NCBI GenBank assembly: GCA_028692395.1
Contig: JAQUXP010000002.1
Span: 96,358 to 160,357 of the forward strand
Origin: Lachnospiraceae bacterium
Lineage (GTDB): Bacteria > Bacillota > Clostridia > Lachnospirales > Lachnospiraceae
DNA length: 64,000 bases
Reading direction: 5' to 3'
Part shown: positions 51,888 to 61,718 of the stretch, piece after piece
Layout of the letters: each line of letters opens with the position of its first letter
How positions within the stretch are numbered: the stretch's first letter is position 1
Notes under the pieces: model-generated
What the model was told of the DNA's origin: nothing
The model's input: the letters and a program-made list of their open reading frames with translations, nothing else
The model's database searches: none
Translations under genes and position numbers: made by a program

Positions 51888-52778
51888 ATGAGAAAAAAGA
51901 TAAAAAAGGAATGGCTGTGGGCCTACTTGTTTATAGCTCCAATAGTGATAGGAACACTGATATTTGGAGTAATCCCGATTATATATTCTTTCCTGATATC
52001 CCTTACTAACTGGAACGGAATCGGAGACCGCTTGTTTGTGGGAATCAAGAATTTTGTTACTTTGCTACATGACGAAAAGATGATCCATGAGATAAAAAAC
52101 ACATTGGCTTACACGATTGCTTCGGTTCCGTTGACACTTGTTTTTTCAGTTGTTGTTGCGGTTCTTCTGAATCAGGGGTTAAAGGCAACCGGTTTTTTCC
52201 GGGTGATTTATTTTCTGCCAAATATCGTTATGCCGGTTGCGGCAGCTATGGTATGGCGATTTATGCTTAATTCCAAAACTGGGATTGTTAATGCTTTTTT
52301 GTCCTGGCTTCATCTTCCTACACCGAACTGGATATCAGACCCTAAATTTATTATGGCTTCCATTGTCATTGTCAGTGTCTGGAGTGGGATAGGCTATAAT
52401 GCCATCATATTACTGGCAGGTTTACAATCAATCTCAGGAGAAGTTTATGAGGCGGCAAGGCTGGACGGCGCACCTCCATTCACAACATTTTGCAGGATTA
52501 CAGTTCCACTGTTGTCTCCTACCTTATTCTTCCTTCTTACGATGGGAGTGATGAATGGAATGAAAGCCTTTGACGTTATCTTTACCTTTACCCAGAATGT
52601 TGATGGCGGTCCACTGCTTGAAGCCAGTCGCACACTGGTTTATGGAATCTATAACAGAGCATTTTCACTTATGGGATTTGGAGAAGCGTCAGCTGAGGCT
52701 GTCATTTTATTTGTGATGATTATGTTTGTGACAGTAATACAGTTTAAGCTTCAGAAAAAATGGGTTTATTACGAGTAG
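51888..52778 (+). CDS. Carbohydrate ABC transporter permease (MalF/UgpA type)
   Basis: A 296-residue six-TM permease. The EAA loop is present near residue 185 (EVYEAARLDGAPPFTTFCRITVP), which contacts the ATPase. The N-terminus is basic (RKKIKKEW). ATG 51888 follows TGGAGGA; longer frames start before a good RBS. It is 75 bases after the binding-protein gene and 13 bases before the second permease. Confidence 0.92.
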   Translation: MRKKIKKEWLWAYLFIAPIVIGTLIFGVIPIIYSFLISLTNWNGIGDRLFVGIKNFVTLLHDEKMIHEIKNTLAYTIASVPLTLVFSVVVAVLLNQGLKATGFFRVIYFLPNIVMPVAAAMVWRFMLNSKTGIVNAFLSWLHLPTPNWISDPKFIMASIVIVSVWSGIGYNAIILLAGLQSISGEVYEAARLDGAPPFTTFCRITVPLLSPTLFFLLTMGVMNGMKAFDVIFTFTQNVDGGPLLEASRTLVYGIYNRAFSLMGFGEASAEAVILFVMIMFVTVIQFKLQKKWVYYE

Positions 52779-52791
52779 GGGAGGCATAAAC

Positions 52792-53625
52792 GTGCAAAAA
52801 TTAAAAGCAAGTACGATAAAAAAAGCAATCATATATATAGTCCTGATTCTGGGCACATTCATAATGCTCATGCCGTTCTTATGGATGATATTAACTTCAT
52901 TTAAGACTTATAAGGAAACAATTGCAGTGCCCATTACATGGTTTCCAGAAAAGTGGTTACTTGAAAATTACACAGAGGTACTGATGAAGCTGGATTTTAT
53001 CCGCTACTATGGAAACACGATTCTTGTTACTGTGTTTACCGTATTTTTCATGATGTTTTTCAGTGCAATGGGCGCATATGCCTTTGCCAGAATGAATTTT
53101 CCTTTTAAAAATGTGATTTTTGCCCTGCTACTTACCACTTTTATGGTACCTCCACAACTTACTATGATTCCCAAATATCTGATCATAAGCCAATTAAAGT
53201 GGGTGGATACCCTGGCAGGGATTGTAGTTCCTAATATATTCAGTGTATATAGCATGTTTCTCCTACGTCAGTTTTTTGCGGGACTTCCCAGAGAGTTGGA
53301 GGATGCGGCTAAGATTGATGGTTGTTCCTATTTTAGACTCTTCTGGAATATATCACTGCCTTTGTGCAAGAGTGGTATGGTTGCGATGATGGTTTTGAAC
53401 GTGCTGTGGGCCTGGAATGATCTTCTGTGGCCACTGATTGCGACAAGCACCGACAAACTGCGTGTGCTCTCAGTGGGAATGGCCACACTTCAGGGACAGC
53501 ATGGAACCGATTATCCACTTTTGATGGCAGCGGGTGTTATGGCTGTGATACCTATGCTGATTATCTACACGATAGGACAAAAATACTTTATTGAGGGCAT
53601 CGCCTTTACAGGCGTAAAGGGATGA
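52792..53625 (+). CDS. Carbohydrate ABC transporter permease (MalG type)
   Basis: A 277-residue six-TM permease, partner of the preceding protein. It starts with GTG at 52792 behind GGGGAGG. The EAA loop is ELEDAAKIDGCSYFRLFWNI-like (about 175-195). No ABC ATPase gene follows, so the pair presumably uses a shared MsmK-type ATPase encoded elsewhere, as is common for family 1 sugar systems in Firmicutes. Confidence 0.92.
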   Translation: MQKLKASTIKKAIIYIVLILGTFIMLMPFLWMILTSFKTYKETIAVPITWFPEKWLLENYTEVLMKLDFIRYYGNTILVTVFTVFFMMFFSAMGAYAFARMNFPFKNVIFALLLTTFMVPPQLTMIPKYLIISQLKWVDTLAGIVVPNIFSVYSMFLLRQFFAGLPRELEDAAKIDGCSYFRLFWNISLPLCKSGMVAMMVLNVLWAWNDLLWPLIATSTDKLRVLSVGMATLQGQHGTDYPLLMAAGVMAVIPMLIIYTIGQKYFIEGIAFTGVKG

Positions 53626-53637
53626 TATGAAAATGCA

Positions 53638-53666
53638 TTGAAAAGGATGTTGTCGGATGATACAAT
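53638..53666 (+). promoter_or_regulatory. SigA-type promoter for the two-component system
   Basis: TTGAAA (53638-53643) and TACAAT (53661-53666) are 17 bases apart, 29 bases before the histidine kinase start. The kinase and regulator can therefore be expressed independently of the transporter genes. Confidence 0.65.
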
Positions 53667-53694
53667 AAAAACAAAACTTTTATGAGGTGAGGTC

Positions 53695-55488
53695 ATGTTC
53701 CTAAAGAGGCATAAGTTCGTATTTAAAATCGTTATCATGCTGCTTTGCTTTTCACTGCTGCCGATGCTGCTGATTAATATAATCTGGTATGGAATATCGA
53801 CTGATCTACAGGAAAAAGAGATCATCCGTTCTTCTAGGGACATGCTGAATCAAATGGAAGGAAATCTGGATAATTATAAGGATATTTTCGATCAGAACGC
53901 CATGACCTTTTTATATGATAAAGATATGAAATATTATCTTTCTACACAAAAAAAGGTGTCAGATGAGGAAATCCAAATGCGTGCATCGTTTATTCAAAAT
54001 GAGCTGATTGAAGCAGCTTCTTATAATACCATGATATCCGCCATTTATCTGATCGGAAATAATTACAGAGAAAGTTCAAAACAGGAACAGCAGATAGATT
54101 ATGAGAAACTCATGCAGGAAACGTGGTATAAAAATTTCGTCACCTCAGGAAAAAGCTGGATGTTTACAGGAATTCACTATAATAGTTATGTTGAGGGAGA
54201 AAAGAAGGCAGTTTTTTCCTGTATGCGAAGAATCGTAGGATCAATTGGAGGCAATACGGCAGGGATTGTTGTTTATGAAATCAATTATGCTAATTTTAAG
54301 AACCTCTTTGATAAGCTTTCAGAAGATTCTGCTAACAGGTGGTTTGTATTCGATAAGGCAGGGAATATCATCTATTCACCGGCTGGATTTATCGATAACG
54401 TTTCCCGTGACGCAGATATGAACCAATTGATAAAAAAGACGACAGATGGAGTCTCTCGGGAAAATTATCAATATCAGGGAGCCTCCTACATGATGGTAAG
54501 TAATAAGATTGAATCAATGAACTGGACGATTGTGGAACTGATTGATAAAAATGCAATGCTTGCCACGGTGAATTCGGTGGTTACCGGTGTGAATCAGGCA
54601 ATCCTGATCACAGTTTTTCTTTTGATGGCGGTTGCTGTGCTCTATCTGTATTATGTTATCAGACCGCTGAATCAGATTGTCAGCTATATGGAAGAAATCC
54701 AGAATGATAATTTTGAGGTTCGTTTTCAGAAGGAGTCTCTGGATGAATTTGGACGTATCAAAACCGGTTTTAATAAGATGGTGATACATATTAATCAATT
54801 GATGGAGGATATCAAAAAACGTGAGAAGGAGAAGCGCAATATTGAGATTAAAATGCTTCAGTCCCAGATCAATCCTCATTTTCTATACAATACCCTGAAT
54901 ATCATCCGCTGGCATGCCATGATTGCCGGAAATGAGATGGTGAGCAGGATGATAGTTACTCTGATTAAAACTATGGAATTCAACGGAAAAAGAAAAGAAG
55001 AATTTGTGACCATTGGTGACGAGCTGGATCATATCAAAAACTATATACAGCTGCTGAAATATCATTATGAGGATAGATTTGAAGTGATCTATGAGATTGA
55101 TGACAAAGTGTATCCATGCTACACTTTTAAGCTTCTTTTACAGCCTTTGATAGAAAATGCAGTATTTCATGGAATTGTTCCGGGCGAGAAGAAAGGGATT
55201 CTTCAGATTCAAATTCAATATGACGAAAGTAGGATTTATTGTGCTGTACAGGACAATGGTGTCGGAATGGACGAGGAAGCTCTTCAAACCGTATTTGATG
55301 GAATTGGTCTGTCGAACGTAAAAGAGCGGTTAAAGTATTATTATGGCGAAGCATATAGCCTGCATGTAGCAAGTGACAGAAAAAGAGGAACCAGGATTTC
55401 CTTTTCAATACCGGTAATACGGTCACTTCCCTATTATAAATCAGTGTCATATGAAGGAATACCACATGAGGAGGAGAATCCATGTTAA
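53695..55488 (+). CDS. YesM-type sensor histidine kinase
   Basis: A 597-residue membrane kinase: TM1 at ~12-34, extracellular sensor domain (~35-300), TM2 (~303-325), HAMP linker (VIRPLNQIVSYMEE), then the LytS/YesM-type His_kinase domain with His395 in QINPHFLYNTLN and a HATPase domain (PLIENAVFHG, DNGVGM, GIGLSNVKERL). These kinases usually respond to extracellular carbohydrates or to a transporter binding protein. It overlaps the regulator gene by 7 bases. AGGTGAGG precedes the ATG. Confidence 0.93.
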   Translation: MFLKRHKFVFKIVIMLLCFSLLPMLLINIIWYGISTDLQEKEIIRSSRDMLNQMEGNLDNYKDIFDQNAMTFLYDKDMKYYLSTQKKVSDEEIQMRASFIQNELIEAASYNTMISAIYLIGNNYRESSKQEQQIDYEKLMQETWYKNFVTSGKSWMFTGIHYNSYVEGEKKAVFSCMRRIVGSIGGNTAGIVVYEINYANFKNLFDKLSEDSANRWFVFDKAGNIIYSPAGFIDNVSRDADMNQLIKKTTDGVSRENYQYQGASYMMVSNKIESMNWTIVELIDKNAMLATVNSVVTGVNQAILITVFLLMAVAVLYLYYVIRPLNQIVSYMEEIQNDNFEVRFQKESLDEFGRIKTGFNKMVIHINQLMEDIKKREKEKRNIEIKMLQSQINPHFLYNTLNIIRWHAMIAGNEMVSRMIVTLIKTMEFNGKRKEEFVTIGDELDHIKNYIQLLKYHYEDRFEVIYEIDDKVYPCYTFKLLLQPLIENAVFHGIVPGEKKGILQIQIQYDESRIYCAVQDNGVGMDEEALQTVFDGIGLSNVKERLKYYYGEAYSLHVASDRKRGTRISFSIPVIRSLPYYKSVSYEGIPHEEENPC

Positions 55489-57059
55489 AACTGTTGATCG
55501 TAGATGATGAAACAATTTTCAGGCTTGGGATCCGCTCCTGTGTTGACTGGACGGCACTAGGGTATGTGGTATGTGGGGAAGCACAAAATGGGAAGGAAGC
55601 ACTGGAAAAGATTCATGTACTGAAACCAGATGTGGTGCTTTTGGATATTAAGATGCCATTGATGGATGGAATTGAAGTGTTGCAGGAATTGCAGGACAAA
55701 ACTGAGAATATTTATTTTGTGGTCCTTAGCTGTTTTAATGAGTATGATTATGTGAGAAAAGCCATGAAGCTTGGGGCATATGATTATCTGTTTAAACCAG
55801 TTATGGAGGCTACCGATCTGCAGAGACTTATGAGTGAGATACGAAACAGGATCTATTCCAGATTTGGAGAAAAAGAAAGCGAAAAGCCTGAGGAACAGCT
55901 GGAAATTCAGGAAATATTGAAATATGCATTATTCTTTGATTTGACAGAACAGGAAAGAGAAAAGCTGTATAAGCTCAACAGCAGACTACCTGAGCTTTCA
56001 TGCTTTTCCTATGTGCTTTCTTTTAGAAAAAGAAAGAAAAATGTACATCCGGACACGAAACTACATGCAGTTTGTCTGGCAATTATGAATCAGAATCTCG
56101 GGGCAGAGCAGAATTTTCTTTTTCAGGCACCAGAAGAAAATCAGCTGGTAGGTTTATGCTATGATGAAAGCTTAGGTCATATGCATTATCAGCATTATGC
56201 AGTAGAGATTACAAGGGCTGTCTCGTATATAAGAGAACATTTGGAAATGGAGGTATATTGCGGCGTTGGTGCAATATGTCATGGGGCAGCGGAATGGAGA
56301 AGCTCCTTTTTACAGGCACAGACTGCGCAGGAAAGTTTATTTTTTCAGAAGGATCAGTCGGTAGCTTATTACACAAAGCAGCTGGAGGTGTCTTACGATT
56401 TCCAGGAGATCTATCGGGATATATTTTTAGAAATTCAAAACAACCTTCTGGAAAGAAAAGTCCAGGATACAGCGGAATTACTTGATGAGATCAATGAGGA
56501 TATTCTAAAAAAAAGAATGTTTAATAAAAATGATTACTGCCATTTTTTAGCGACGGTTATAATATCCTTTATGAGAAAGGTGCGTAATGGAGAGATTCTC
56601 GAGCAGATGCTTCTAAAGGACTATAATCTGATATCTAACCTTTATTATCAGGAGAATATAGAGGAAGCTGCCAAAGAGCTGTCACGGCTGCTGCAATACG
56701 CCTGCCAAAAGGTCTATGGTTTCACCAATGATGAAACACAAAATCAGATAATTTATAAGGTGAAGGAGTATGTAAATAAAAATTACAGCTGCAGGATTAC
56801 ACTGAACGAGGTGGCCGAATTAGTACACCTTAATAAAAATTATTTCTGTAAGATCTTCAAGAAGATAACCGGTGAAAGTCTGGTTAACTACATAACCAGA
56901 GTGAGGGTGGAGCATGCAACAGATCTACTGATACACACAGACAAGAAAATATATGAGGTGGCTATGGAAGTGGGATTTTTAGATTATCATCATTTTTGTA
57001 AGACCTATAAAGAATACACGAATATGACACCTTCAGATATAAAAAAATTAAATAAATAG
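55482..57059 (+). CDS. YesN-type response regulator with AraC DNA-binding domain
   Basis: A 525-residue cytosolic regulator: receiver domain (LLIVDDETIFRLGIR, phospho-acceptor Asp55 in LLDIKMPLMDG, KP pair in FKPV), a long middle region of ~280 residues without clear motifs, and a C-terminal AraC/XylS helix-turn-helix pair (CRITLNEVAELVHLNKNYFC, then VGFLDYHHFCKTYKEYTNMTPS). It forms a pair with the YesM-type kinase and probably controls the flanking transporter and hydrolase genes. Confidence 0.93.
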   Translation: MLKLLIVDDETIFRLGIRSCVDWTALGYVVCGEAQNGKEALEKIHVLKPDVVLLDIKMPLMDGIEVLQELQDKTENIYFVVLSCFNEYDYVRKAMKLGAYDYLFKPVMEATDLQRLMSEIRNRIYSRFGEKESEKPEEQLEIQEILKYALFFDLTEQEREKLYKLNSRLPELSCFSYVLSFRKRKKNVHPDTKLHAVCLAIMNQNLGAEQNFLFQAPEENQLVGLCYDESLGHMHYQHYAVEITRAVSYIREHLEMEVYCGVGAICHGAAEWRSSFLQAQTAQESLFFQKDQSVAYYTKQLEVSYDFQEIYRDIFLEIQNNLLERKVQDTAELLDEINEDILKKRMFNKNDYCHFLATVIISFMRKVRNGEILEQMLLKDYNLISNLYYQENIEEAAKELSRLLQYACQKVYGFTNDETQNQIIYKVKEYVNKNYSCRITLNEVAELVHLNKNYFCKIFKKITGESLVNYITRVRVEHATDLLIHTDKKIYEVAMEVGFLDYHHFCKTYKEYTNMTPSDIKKLNK

Positions 57060-57066
57060 AGAGGAC

Positions 57067-57091
57067 GTAACCGATCTAAGAAGCCGGTTAC
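57067..57091 (+). promoter_or_regulatory. Inverted repeat before the glycoside hydrolase gene
   Basis: GTAACCG (57067-57073) and CGGTTAC (57085-57091) flank an 11-base spacer in the 50-base gap. It could be a hairpin in the mRNA or a regulator operator; no T tract follows. Confidence 0.4.
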
Positions 57092-57109
57092 GAATGAAAG
57101 GGGAAGATT

Positions 57110-58834
57110 ATGAAATTTGATCTTGAAAAAATCCCGTTTTCCATGCCGGATTCTTTTATGGCTCTTTCTGAAGAGAACAATAGGATTTTTATCCGTTCCG
57201 TCAGAGGACATATAGCAACTCCGCTTATTGCCGGGCTGGAATTTCGACAAAGGGGAAAAAAGTGCAGGTATTTTTATGAGGCAGATCCCGTCGAGCTTCT
57301 CATACGAGCTGAAGAAACTAAAATTCGTATATGTTTTGCAGACAGTGACACCTTATTAATTGAAAGTGAAAGTGTAGAAAATAACATAGAATGTGAGCTG
57401 TTCATGAATTTTGATGTGGCAGAAAGCTTTTTTGATTATATCTATGAGATTCCAAAGGAAGACGGAATTCATTATATGGTTAATGCGGCAAAAAATAACT
57501 GCAAGTATATCATATCTGTACAGACAGGGAGTGCAGTGGTACATCAGGAGTGGGATGAGAGAAAATCAAACCATGCTGGAATCAGTTTCCATCCTTATCA
57601 TGGGAAGCTTTCTTTTTCATTCTCAGAAGTAAAGACAGAGTGGGATGAGAAAATCAGACATTATTGTTATCAGGAGTCTCTTGAGCTAAGACAGAGAGAA
57701 TTCACTGAATTCTATCGTTCTATGCCTGAAACACCGGAAAAATATGAAGAAACACGTCGGATGGCAGCCTATATCAACTGGTCGGCTTTTGTCAGGGCAG
57801 ATGGTTTTCTTACCAGAAGAACCATGTATATGTCAAAAAACCAGATGTGCAGCGTATGGAGCTGGGATCATTGTTTTAATGCTATGGCGCTGGCTTACTA
57901 CAGACCCAGGGAAGCTTGGGAACAGTTCATACTGATGTTTGATCAGCAGGACATGTATGGCAGAATACCGGATTGTCTCAATGATTCGGAAATCATATGG
58001 AATTTTTGTAAGCCTCCAATTCACGGATGGGCCTTATCAAAAATGATGCAGCATATGACACTGAGCAGGCAGCAGAAAAAGGAAGCCCTGGATAAACTTT
58101 CAAAGCTTACTTCCTGGTGGTTCAGATACAGAGATCATGATCATGACAATATCTGTGAATATTGTCATGGAAATGACTCTGGCTGGGATAATTCGACTGC
58201 CTTTTGCGCATTGCCTCCTGCTGAACTTCCGGATTTGCAGGCTTTTTTGATCCTTCAGCTGGAAGTGATGGAAGGGCTTGCATCAGATCTTGGTAAAGAA
58301 CTGGAAGCAAAAACACACCATCAGAAAAAAGAGGCGGTAATGCAGGCGATGCAAAAGCATTGCTTTCTGGATAATCTTCCAGTTGCCGTGAGCAGCGGGA
58401 CACATAAGTTGATCAAAAACGAAAGTCTACTTTTGTATGAGACAATCATTCTGGGAAAACGTCTTCCAACAGAGATTTGTGAAAAGATGATACAGGTGCT
58501 GAAAGGTGAAAAATTTCTTACGGATTATGGATATGCGACGGAAAGCCCTTCAAGTATCAACTATCAGTCGGATGGGTATTGGCGGGGTCCGATCTGGGCA
58601 CCTTCAACGATGATCCTGCTCGATGGACTTCAGCAATGCGGTGAAGATGAACTTTCAGTGCAGGTGGCTGAAAAATTTTGCGATATGATTCAGAAAAATG
58701 GATTTGCCGAAAATTTTGATGCACTTACAGGTGAAGGACTTCGAGATCGGGCATACACCTGGACCGCAAGTGTTTTTCTTGTCCTGGCAAACGAGTTTTT
58801 ATTAGATCGTTCGCAGACTATTCCTTCTAAGTAA
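57110..58834 (+). CDS. Cytosolic (alpha/alpha)6-barrel glycoside hydrolase, GH63/GH37-like
   Basis: A 574-residue enzyme without signal peptide. The N-terminal ~200 residues are a beta-sandwich-like region; from ~210 the sequence is helical and shows trehalase/GH63 landmarks: MCSVWSWDHCFNAMAL, HGWALSKMM, NDSGWDNST with Asp360 (probable general acid) and SDGYWRGPIWAPSTMILL, plus LRDRAYTWTASVFL near the end. The family inverts alpha-glucosidic links; members include alpha-glucosidases and mannosyl/glucosylglycerate hydrolases, so the substrate is open. As the last gene of the transporter/two-component locus it likely cleaves the imported sugar. GGGGAAG precedes ATG 57110. Confidence 0.82.
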   Translation: MKFDLEKIPFSMPDSFMALSEENNRIFIRSVRGHIATPLIAGLEFRQRGKKCRYFYEADPVELLIRAEETKIRICFADSDTLLIESESVENNIECELFMNFDVAESFFDYIYEIPKEDGIHYMVNAAKNNCKYIISVQTGSAVVHQEWDERKSNHAGISFHPYHGKLSFSFSEVKTEWDEKIRHYCYQESLELRQREFTEFYRSMPETPEKYEETRRMAAYINWSAFVRADGFLTRRTMYMSKNQMCSVWSWDHCFNAMALAYYRPREAWEQFILMFDQQDMYGRIPDCLNDSEIIWNFCKPPIHGWALSKMMQHMTLSRQQKKEALDKLSKLTSWWFRYRDHDHDNICEYCHGNDSGWDNSTAFCALPPAELPDLQAFLILQLEVMEGLASDLGKELEAKTHHQKKEAVMQAMQKHCFLDNLPVAVSSGTHKLIKNESLLLYETIILGKRLPTEICEKMIQVLKGEKFLTDYGYATESPSSINYQSDGYWRGPIWAPSTMILLDGLQQCGEDELSVQVAEKFCDMIQKNGFAENFDALTGEGLRDRAYTWTASVFLVLANEFLLDRSQTIPSK

Positions 58835-58877
58835 ATCAATTCTTTGTTTGGATAAATAGTGAAATAAAATATTGTGA

Positions 58878-58919
58878 AAGCGCTGTGCATATGTTACGAT
58901 AAACATACGTACAGCGCTT
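58878..58919 (+). terminator. Hairpin terminator after the glycoside hydrolase gene
   Basis: AAGCGCTGT/ACAGCGCTT is a perfect 9-bp base, extended by GCATATGTT/AACATACGT with one G-T pair (arms 58878-58895 and 58902-58919). The T tract (CTTGTTGT) is weak. It occupies the start of the 327-base gap up to 59161. Confidence 0.65.
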
Positions 58920-59017
58920 CTTGTTGTACAAATCAGTTTTGTCTATCGATGTAAGGCATTTCTGCCGAAAAATCAAATGTTACTATTTCATATGGAGGTA
59001 CTCAAGAATTTCATCAG

Positions 59018-59046
59018 TTGCTATAATCCAATAGTTATGATAAAAT
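59018..59046 (+). promoter_or_regulatory. SigA-type promoter for the TIGR03960 gene
   Basis: TTGCTA (59018-59023) and TAAAAT (59041-59046) are 17 bases apart. The remaining leader to 59161 contains no other feature I can support. Confidence 0.6.
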
Positions 59047-59161
59047 AGAAATTTGTTGGATTCCCTGATTTATGACAGGAAAGGCTTACGCCGATTGTAG
59101 GAATAGAACACTGGAAATTCTTAGTGAAAAATTGGAATTAAAAAGGAAAAAGGACGAAAAT

Positions 59162-61021
59162 ATGCGAAAATTAGCGCTAAATGACGAGATTCTACTTCAA
59201 GTAGAACAGCCCGCCAGGTATATTGGCGGGGAGATTAACAGCATCCAAAAGTGCAAAGACCAGATCGATATCCGGTTTGCCATGTGTTTTCCGGATGTAT
59301 ATGAGATAGGAATGTCTCATCTTGGCATTCAGATTCTGTATGATATGTTTAATCAAAGACCGGATGTCTGGTGTGAACGAGTCTATTCTCCCTGGCCGGA
59401 TCTGGATCGGGTGATGCGCGAGCAGCACATTCCTTTGTTTGCACTGGAATCCCAGGAACCTATCCGGGACTTTGATTTTCTTGGTATCACCATACAGTAT
59501 GAGATGTGTTACACCAATATTCTTCAGATTTTGGATCTTGGCGGTATTCCGCTGCATGCCGGAGAACGTACCTGGGAGGATCCCATCGTGATTGGCGGTG
59601 GTCCCTGTACCTATAATCCGGAACCTATTGCTGAATTCTTTGATCTGTTTTATATCGGTGATGGAGAGACAGTCTATGATGCACTGCTGGATACCTACAA
59701 GGAAGCGAAAAGCCAGGGAAAGAGCAGGGAAGAATTTCTCCGTGGGGCTGCTCAGATTCCGGGGATCTATGTTCCTTCCCTCTACCAGGTAACCTATCAG
59801 GAGGATCAGACAATTGCAGCATTTACACCACTTTATGAAGATGTTCCGTCGAAGATTGAAAAGCAGATCGTGATGGACCTTCCAAATGCTCCGTATCCCA
59901 AGGCACCGGTTGTGCCATTTATCAAGGCAACGCAGGACCGTGTGATGATGGAGATTCAGCGTGGCTGTATCAGGGGCTGCCGTTTCTGCCAGGCTGGTAT
60001 GTTGTATCGTCCTCTTCGGGAGCGAAATTCAGAGGAGCTTCTGGAGATGGCACGGGAGATGCTTGACAATACAGGCCATGAGGAGATTTCTTTAAGTTCC
60101 TTAAGTTCTTCCGATTACCGGGAGCTTCCCAGTCTGATTGACGGTCTGATTGACATGTGCGATGCCAGAGGTGTGAATATCTCTCTGCCCTCCCTTCGTA
60201 TTGATGCATTTTCCCTGGATGTAATGAGCAAGGTACAGGATATTCGTAAGAGCTCTCTGACCTTTGCGCCAGAGGCCGGATCTCAGCGTATGCGTGATGT
60301 TATCAACAAGGGCCTGACAGAAGAAGACATTCTGGAGGGAGCTGGAAAAGCCTTTGAGGGAGGCTGGCAGAAGGTAAAACTGTACTTTATGCTGGGACTT
60401 CCCACAGAGACAGAAGAGGACATCAAGGGAATTGCCTGGCTTTGTCAGAAGATTGCCGAAAGATATTATGAGATTCCCAAAGAAGAGAGAAATGGAAAAT
60501 GTCAGATCACTGCCAGCAGTTCCTTCTTTGTTCCAAAGCCATTTACCCCATTTCAGTGGGCACGCATGGATACCAGAGATGAATTCCTTGCAAAGGCACA
60601 TATCGTAAAGGAAGAAGTCCGTGCACAGGTGAACCAGCGAAGTATCAAGTACAATTACCATGAGGCAGATGTTACGGTATTAGAGGGAATTCTTGCCAGG
60701 GGAGACAGACGTCTCTGTTCGGCGATTGAGTATGCTTACAGGCAGGGAGCTCTGTTCGATGCATGGTCCGAATGTTTTGAGGTGGAACGATGGAGACAGG
60801 CCTTTGAAGCCTGTCAGATCGATACGGATTTCTATACCACCAGAGAGCGTTCCACGGAGGAGATTCTTCCCTGGGACTTCATCAACATTGGAGTTACCAA
60901 GGAGTTTCTGATTCGGGAATGGAATACCGCCAGGCAGGAGAAGGTAACGCCTAACTGCAGACAGCAGTGTTCCGGCTGCGGTGCCAGAGGTTATAAAGGA
61001 GGTGTCTGCTTTGAAGGTTAG
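59162..61021 (+). CDS. TIGR03960-family B12-binding radical SAM protein
   Basis: A 619-residue radical-SAM protein: N-terminal B12-binding-like domain (FPDVYEIGMSHLGIQILYDMFN, ESQEPIRDFDFLGITIQYE), cluster motif CIRGCRFC (Cys269, 273, 276), a TIM-barrel core (LTFAPEAGSQRMRDVINKG) and a Cys-rich end (CRQQCSGCGARG). In Clostridia it is routinely followed by the TIGR03936 gene and an RNase E/G gene, as here. The substrate is not known. ATG 59162 follows AAAAGGACG; the longer frame to 59072 lacks an RBS and runs into the leader. Confidence 0.92.
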   Translation: MRKLALNDEILLQVEQPARYIGGEINSIQKCKDQIDIRFAMCFPDVYEIGMSHLGIQILYDMFNQRPDVWCERVYSPWPDLDRVMREQHIPLFALESQEPIRDFDFLGITIQYEMCYTNILQILDLGGIPLHAGERTWEDPIVIGGGPCTYNPEPIAEFFDLFYIGDGETVYDALLDTYKEAKSQGKSREEFLRGAAQIPGIYVPSLYQVTYQEDQTIAAFTPLYEDVPSKIEKQIVMDLPNAPYPKAPVVPFIKATQDRVMMEIQRGCIRGCRFCQAGMLYRPLRERNSEELLEMAREMLDNTGHEEISLSSLSSSDYRELPSLIDGLIDMCDARGVNISLPSLRIDAFSLDVMSKVQDIRKSSLTFAPEAGSQRMRDVINKGLTEEDILEGAGKAFEGGWQKVKLYFMLGLPTETEEDIKGIAWLCQKIAERYYEIPKEERNGKCQITASSSFFVPKPFTPFQWARMDTRDEFLAKAHIVKEEVRAQVNQRSIKYNYHEADVTVLEGILARGDRRLCSAIEYAYRQGALFDAWSECFEVERWRQAFEACQIDTDFYTTRERSTEEILPWDFINIGVTKEFLIREWNTARQEKVTPNCRQQCSGCGARGYKGGVCFEG

Positions 61022-61718
61022 AGTAAAATTTACAAAAAACGGACCTGTAAAGTTTATCGGTCATCTTGATACCCTGCGTTATTTTCAAAAAGCAATTCGA
61101 AGAGCAGAGATTCCAGTGGCCTATTCGGAGGGCTACAGTCCTCATATGATTATGTCTTTTGCCGCACCGCTTGGAGTTGGAATAACCAGCGATGGAGAGT
61201 ATTTTGATATGGAGCTGACCGAAGAAGAATCATCCAGGGAACTTGTTCGCAGATTAAATGCTCAGATGGCAGACGGAGTCACCATCTGCAGTATCCGGAG
61301 AATTCCGGAGGAGAAAGCAGCAAATGCCATGGCACTTGTGGCAGCTGCAGACTATCTGGTAAGCTTTCGCCAGGGTAAGGAATTGCCGGAGGGATGGCAG
61401 GAGAGGATTACTGATTTCCTTTCCCAGGATTCCATCGTGATTATGAAGAAAACGAAAAAGAGCGAAAAAGAGATCGATATTCTTCCATGGATCTTTGATA
61501 TGCATCTCGAAGGTGAAAGTATCTTCTTAAAGCTTTCCAGCGGAAGTGTGCATAATCTGAAGCCGGAGCTTGTGCTGGATGCCTTTGCAGCTTATCTGAA
61601 TACTCAGCTACAGCCGTTTTCCCTTCTGGTACACCGAATGGAGGTATATGCCAATCAGGGAGAAGAGACAGCCCCTTCATTGATTACACTGGAGAACCTG
61701 GGGGAAGACATTGAGTAA
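61011..61718 (+). CDS. TIGR03936-family radical SAM-associated protein (DUF2344)
   Basis: A 235-residue companion of the TIGR03960 protein with the DUF2344 pattern: VRVKFTKNGPVKFIGHLD, FQKAIRRAEIPVAYSEGY, SPHMIMSFAAPLGVGITS. It has no cluster-binding cysteines, so it is not itself a radical-SAM enzyme. Initiation at TTG 61011 is chosen because AAAGGAGGTG (60995-61004) precedes it by 6 bases; this overlaps the upstream gene by 11 bases. It overlaps the RNase gene by 8 bases. Confidence 0.9.
   Translation: MKVRVKFTKNGPVKFIGHLDTLRYFQKAIRRAEIPVAYSEGYSPHMIMSFAAPLGVGITSDGEYFDMELTEEESSRELVRRLNAQMADGVTICSIRRIPEEKAANAMALVAAADYLVSFRQGKELPEGWQERITDFLSQDSIVIMKKTKKSEKEIDILPWIFDMHLEGESIFLKLSSGSVHNLKPELVLDAFAAYLNTQLQPFSLLVHRMEVYANQGEETAPSLITLENLGEDIE

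Noticed and set aside
58874..58890. TGTGAAAGCGCTGTGCA as a catabolite-responsive (CcpA) site
   Set aside because: It matches the first part of the cre consensus but not the end, and it is explained by the terminator hairpin after the hydrolase gene.
59072..59161. N-terminal 30-residue extension of the TIGR03960 protein
   Set aside because: No RBS precedes 59072, and the good initiation context is at 59162, where the family sequence begins.
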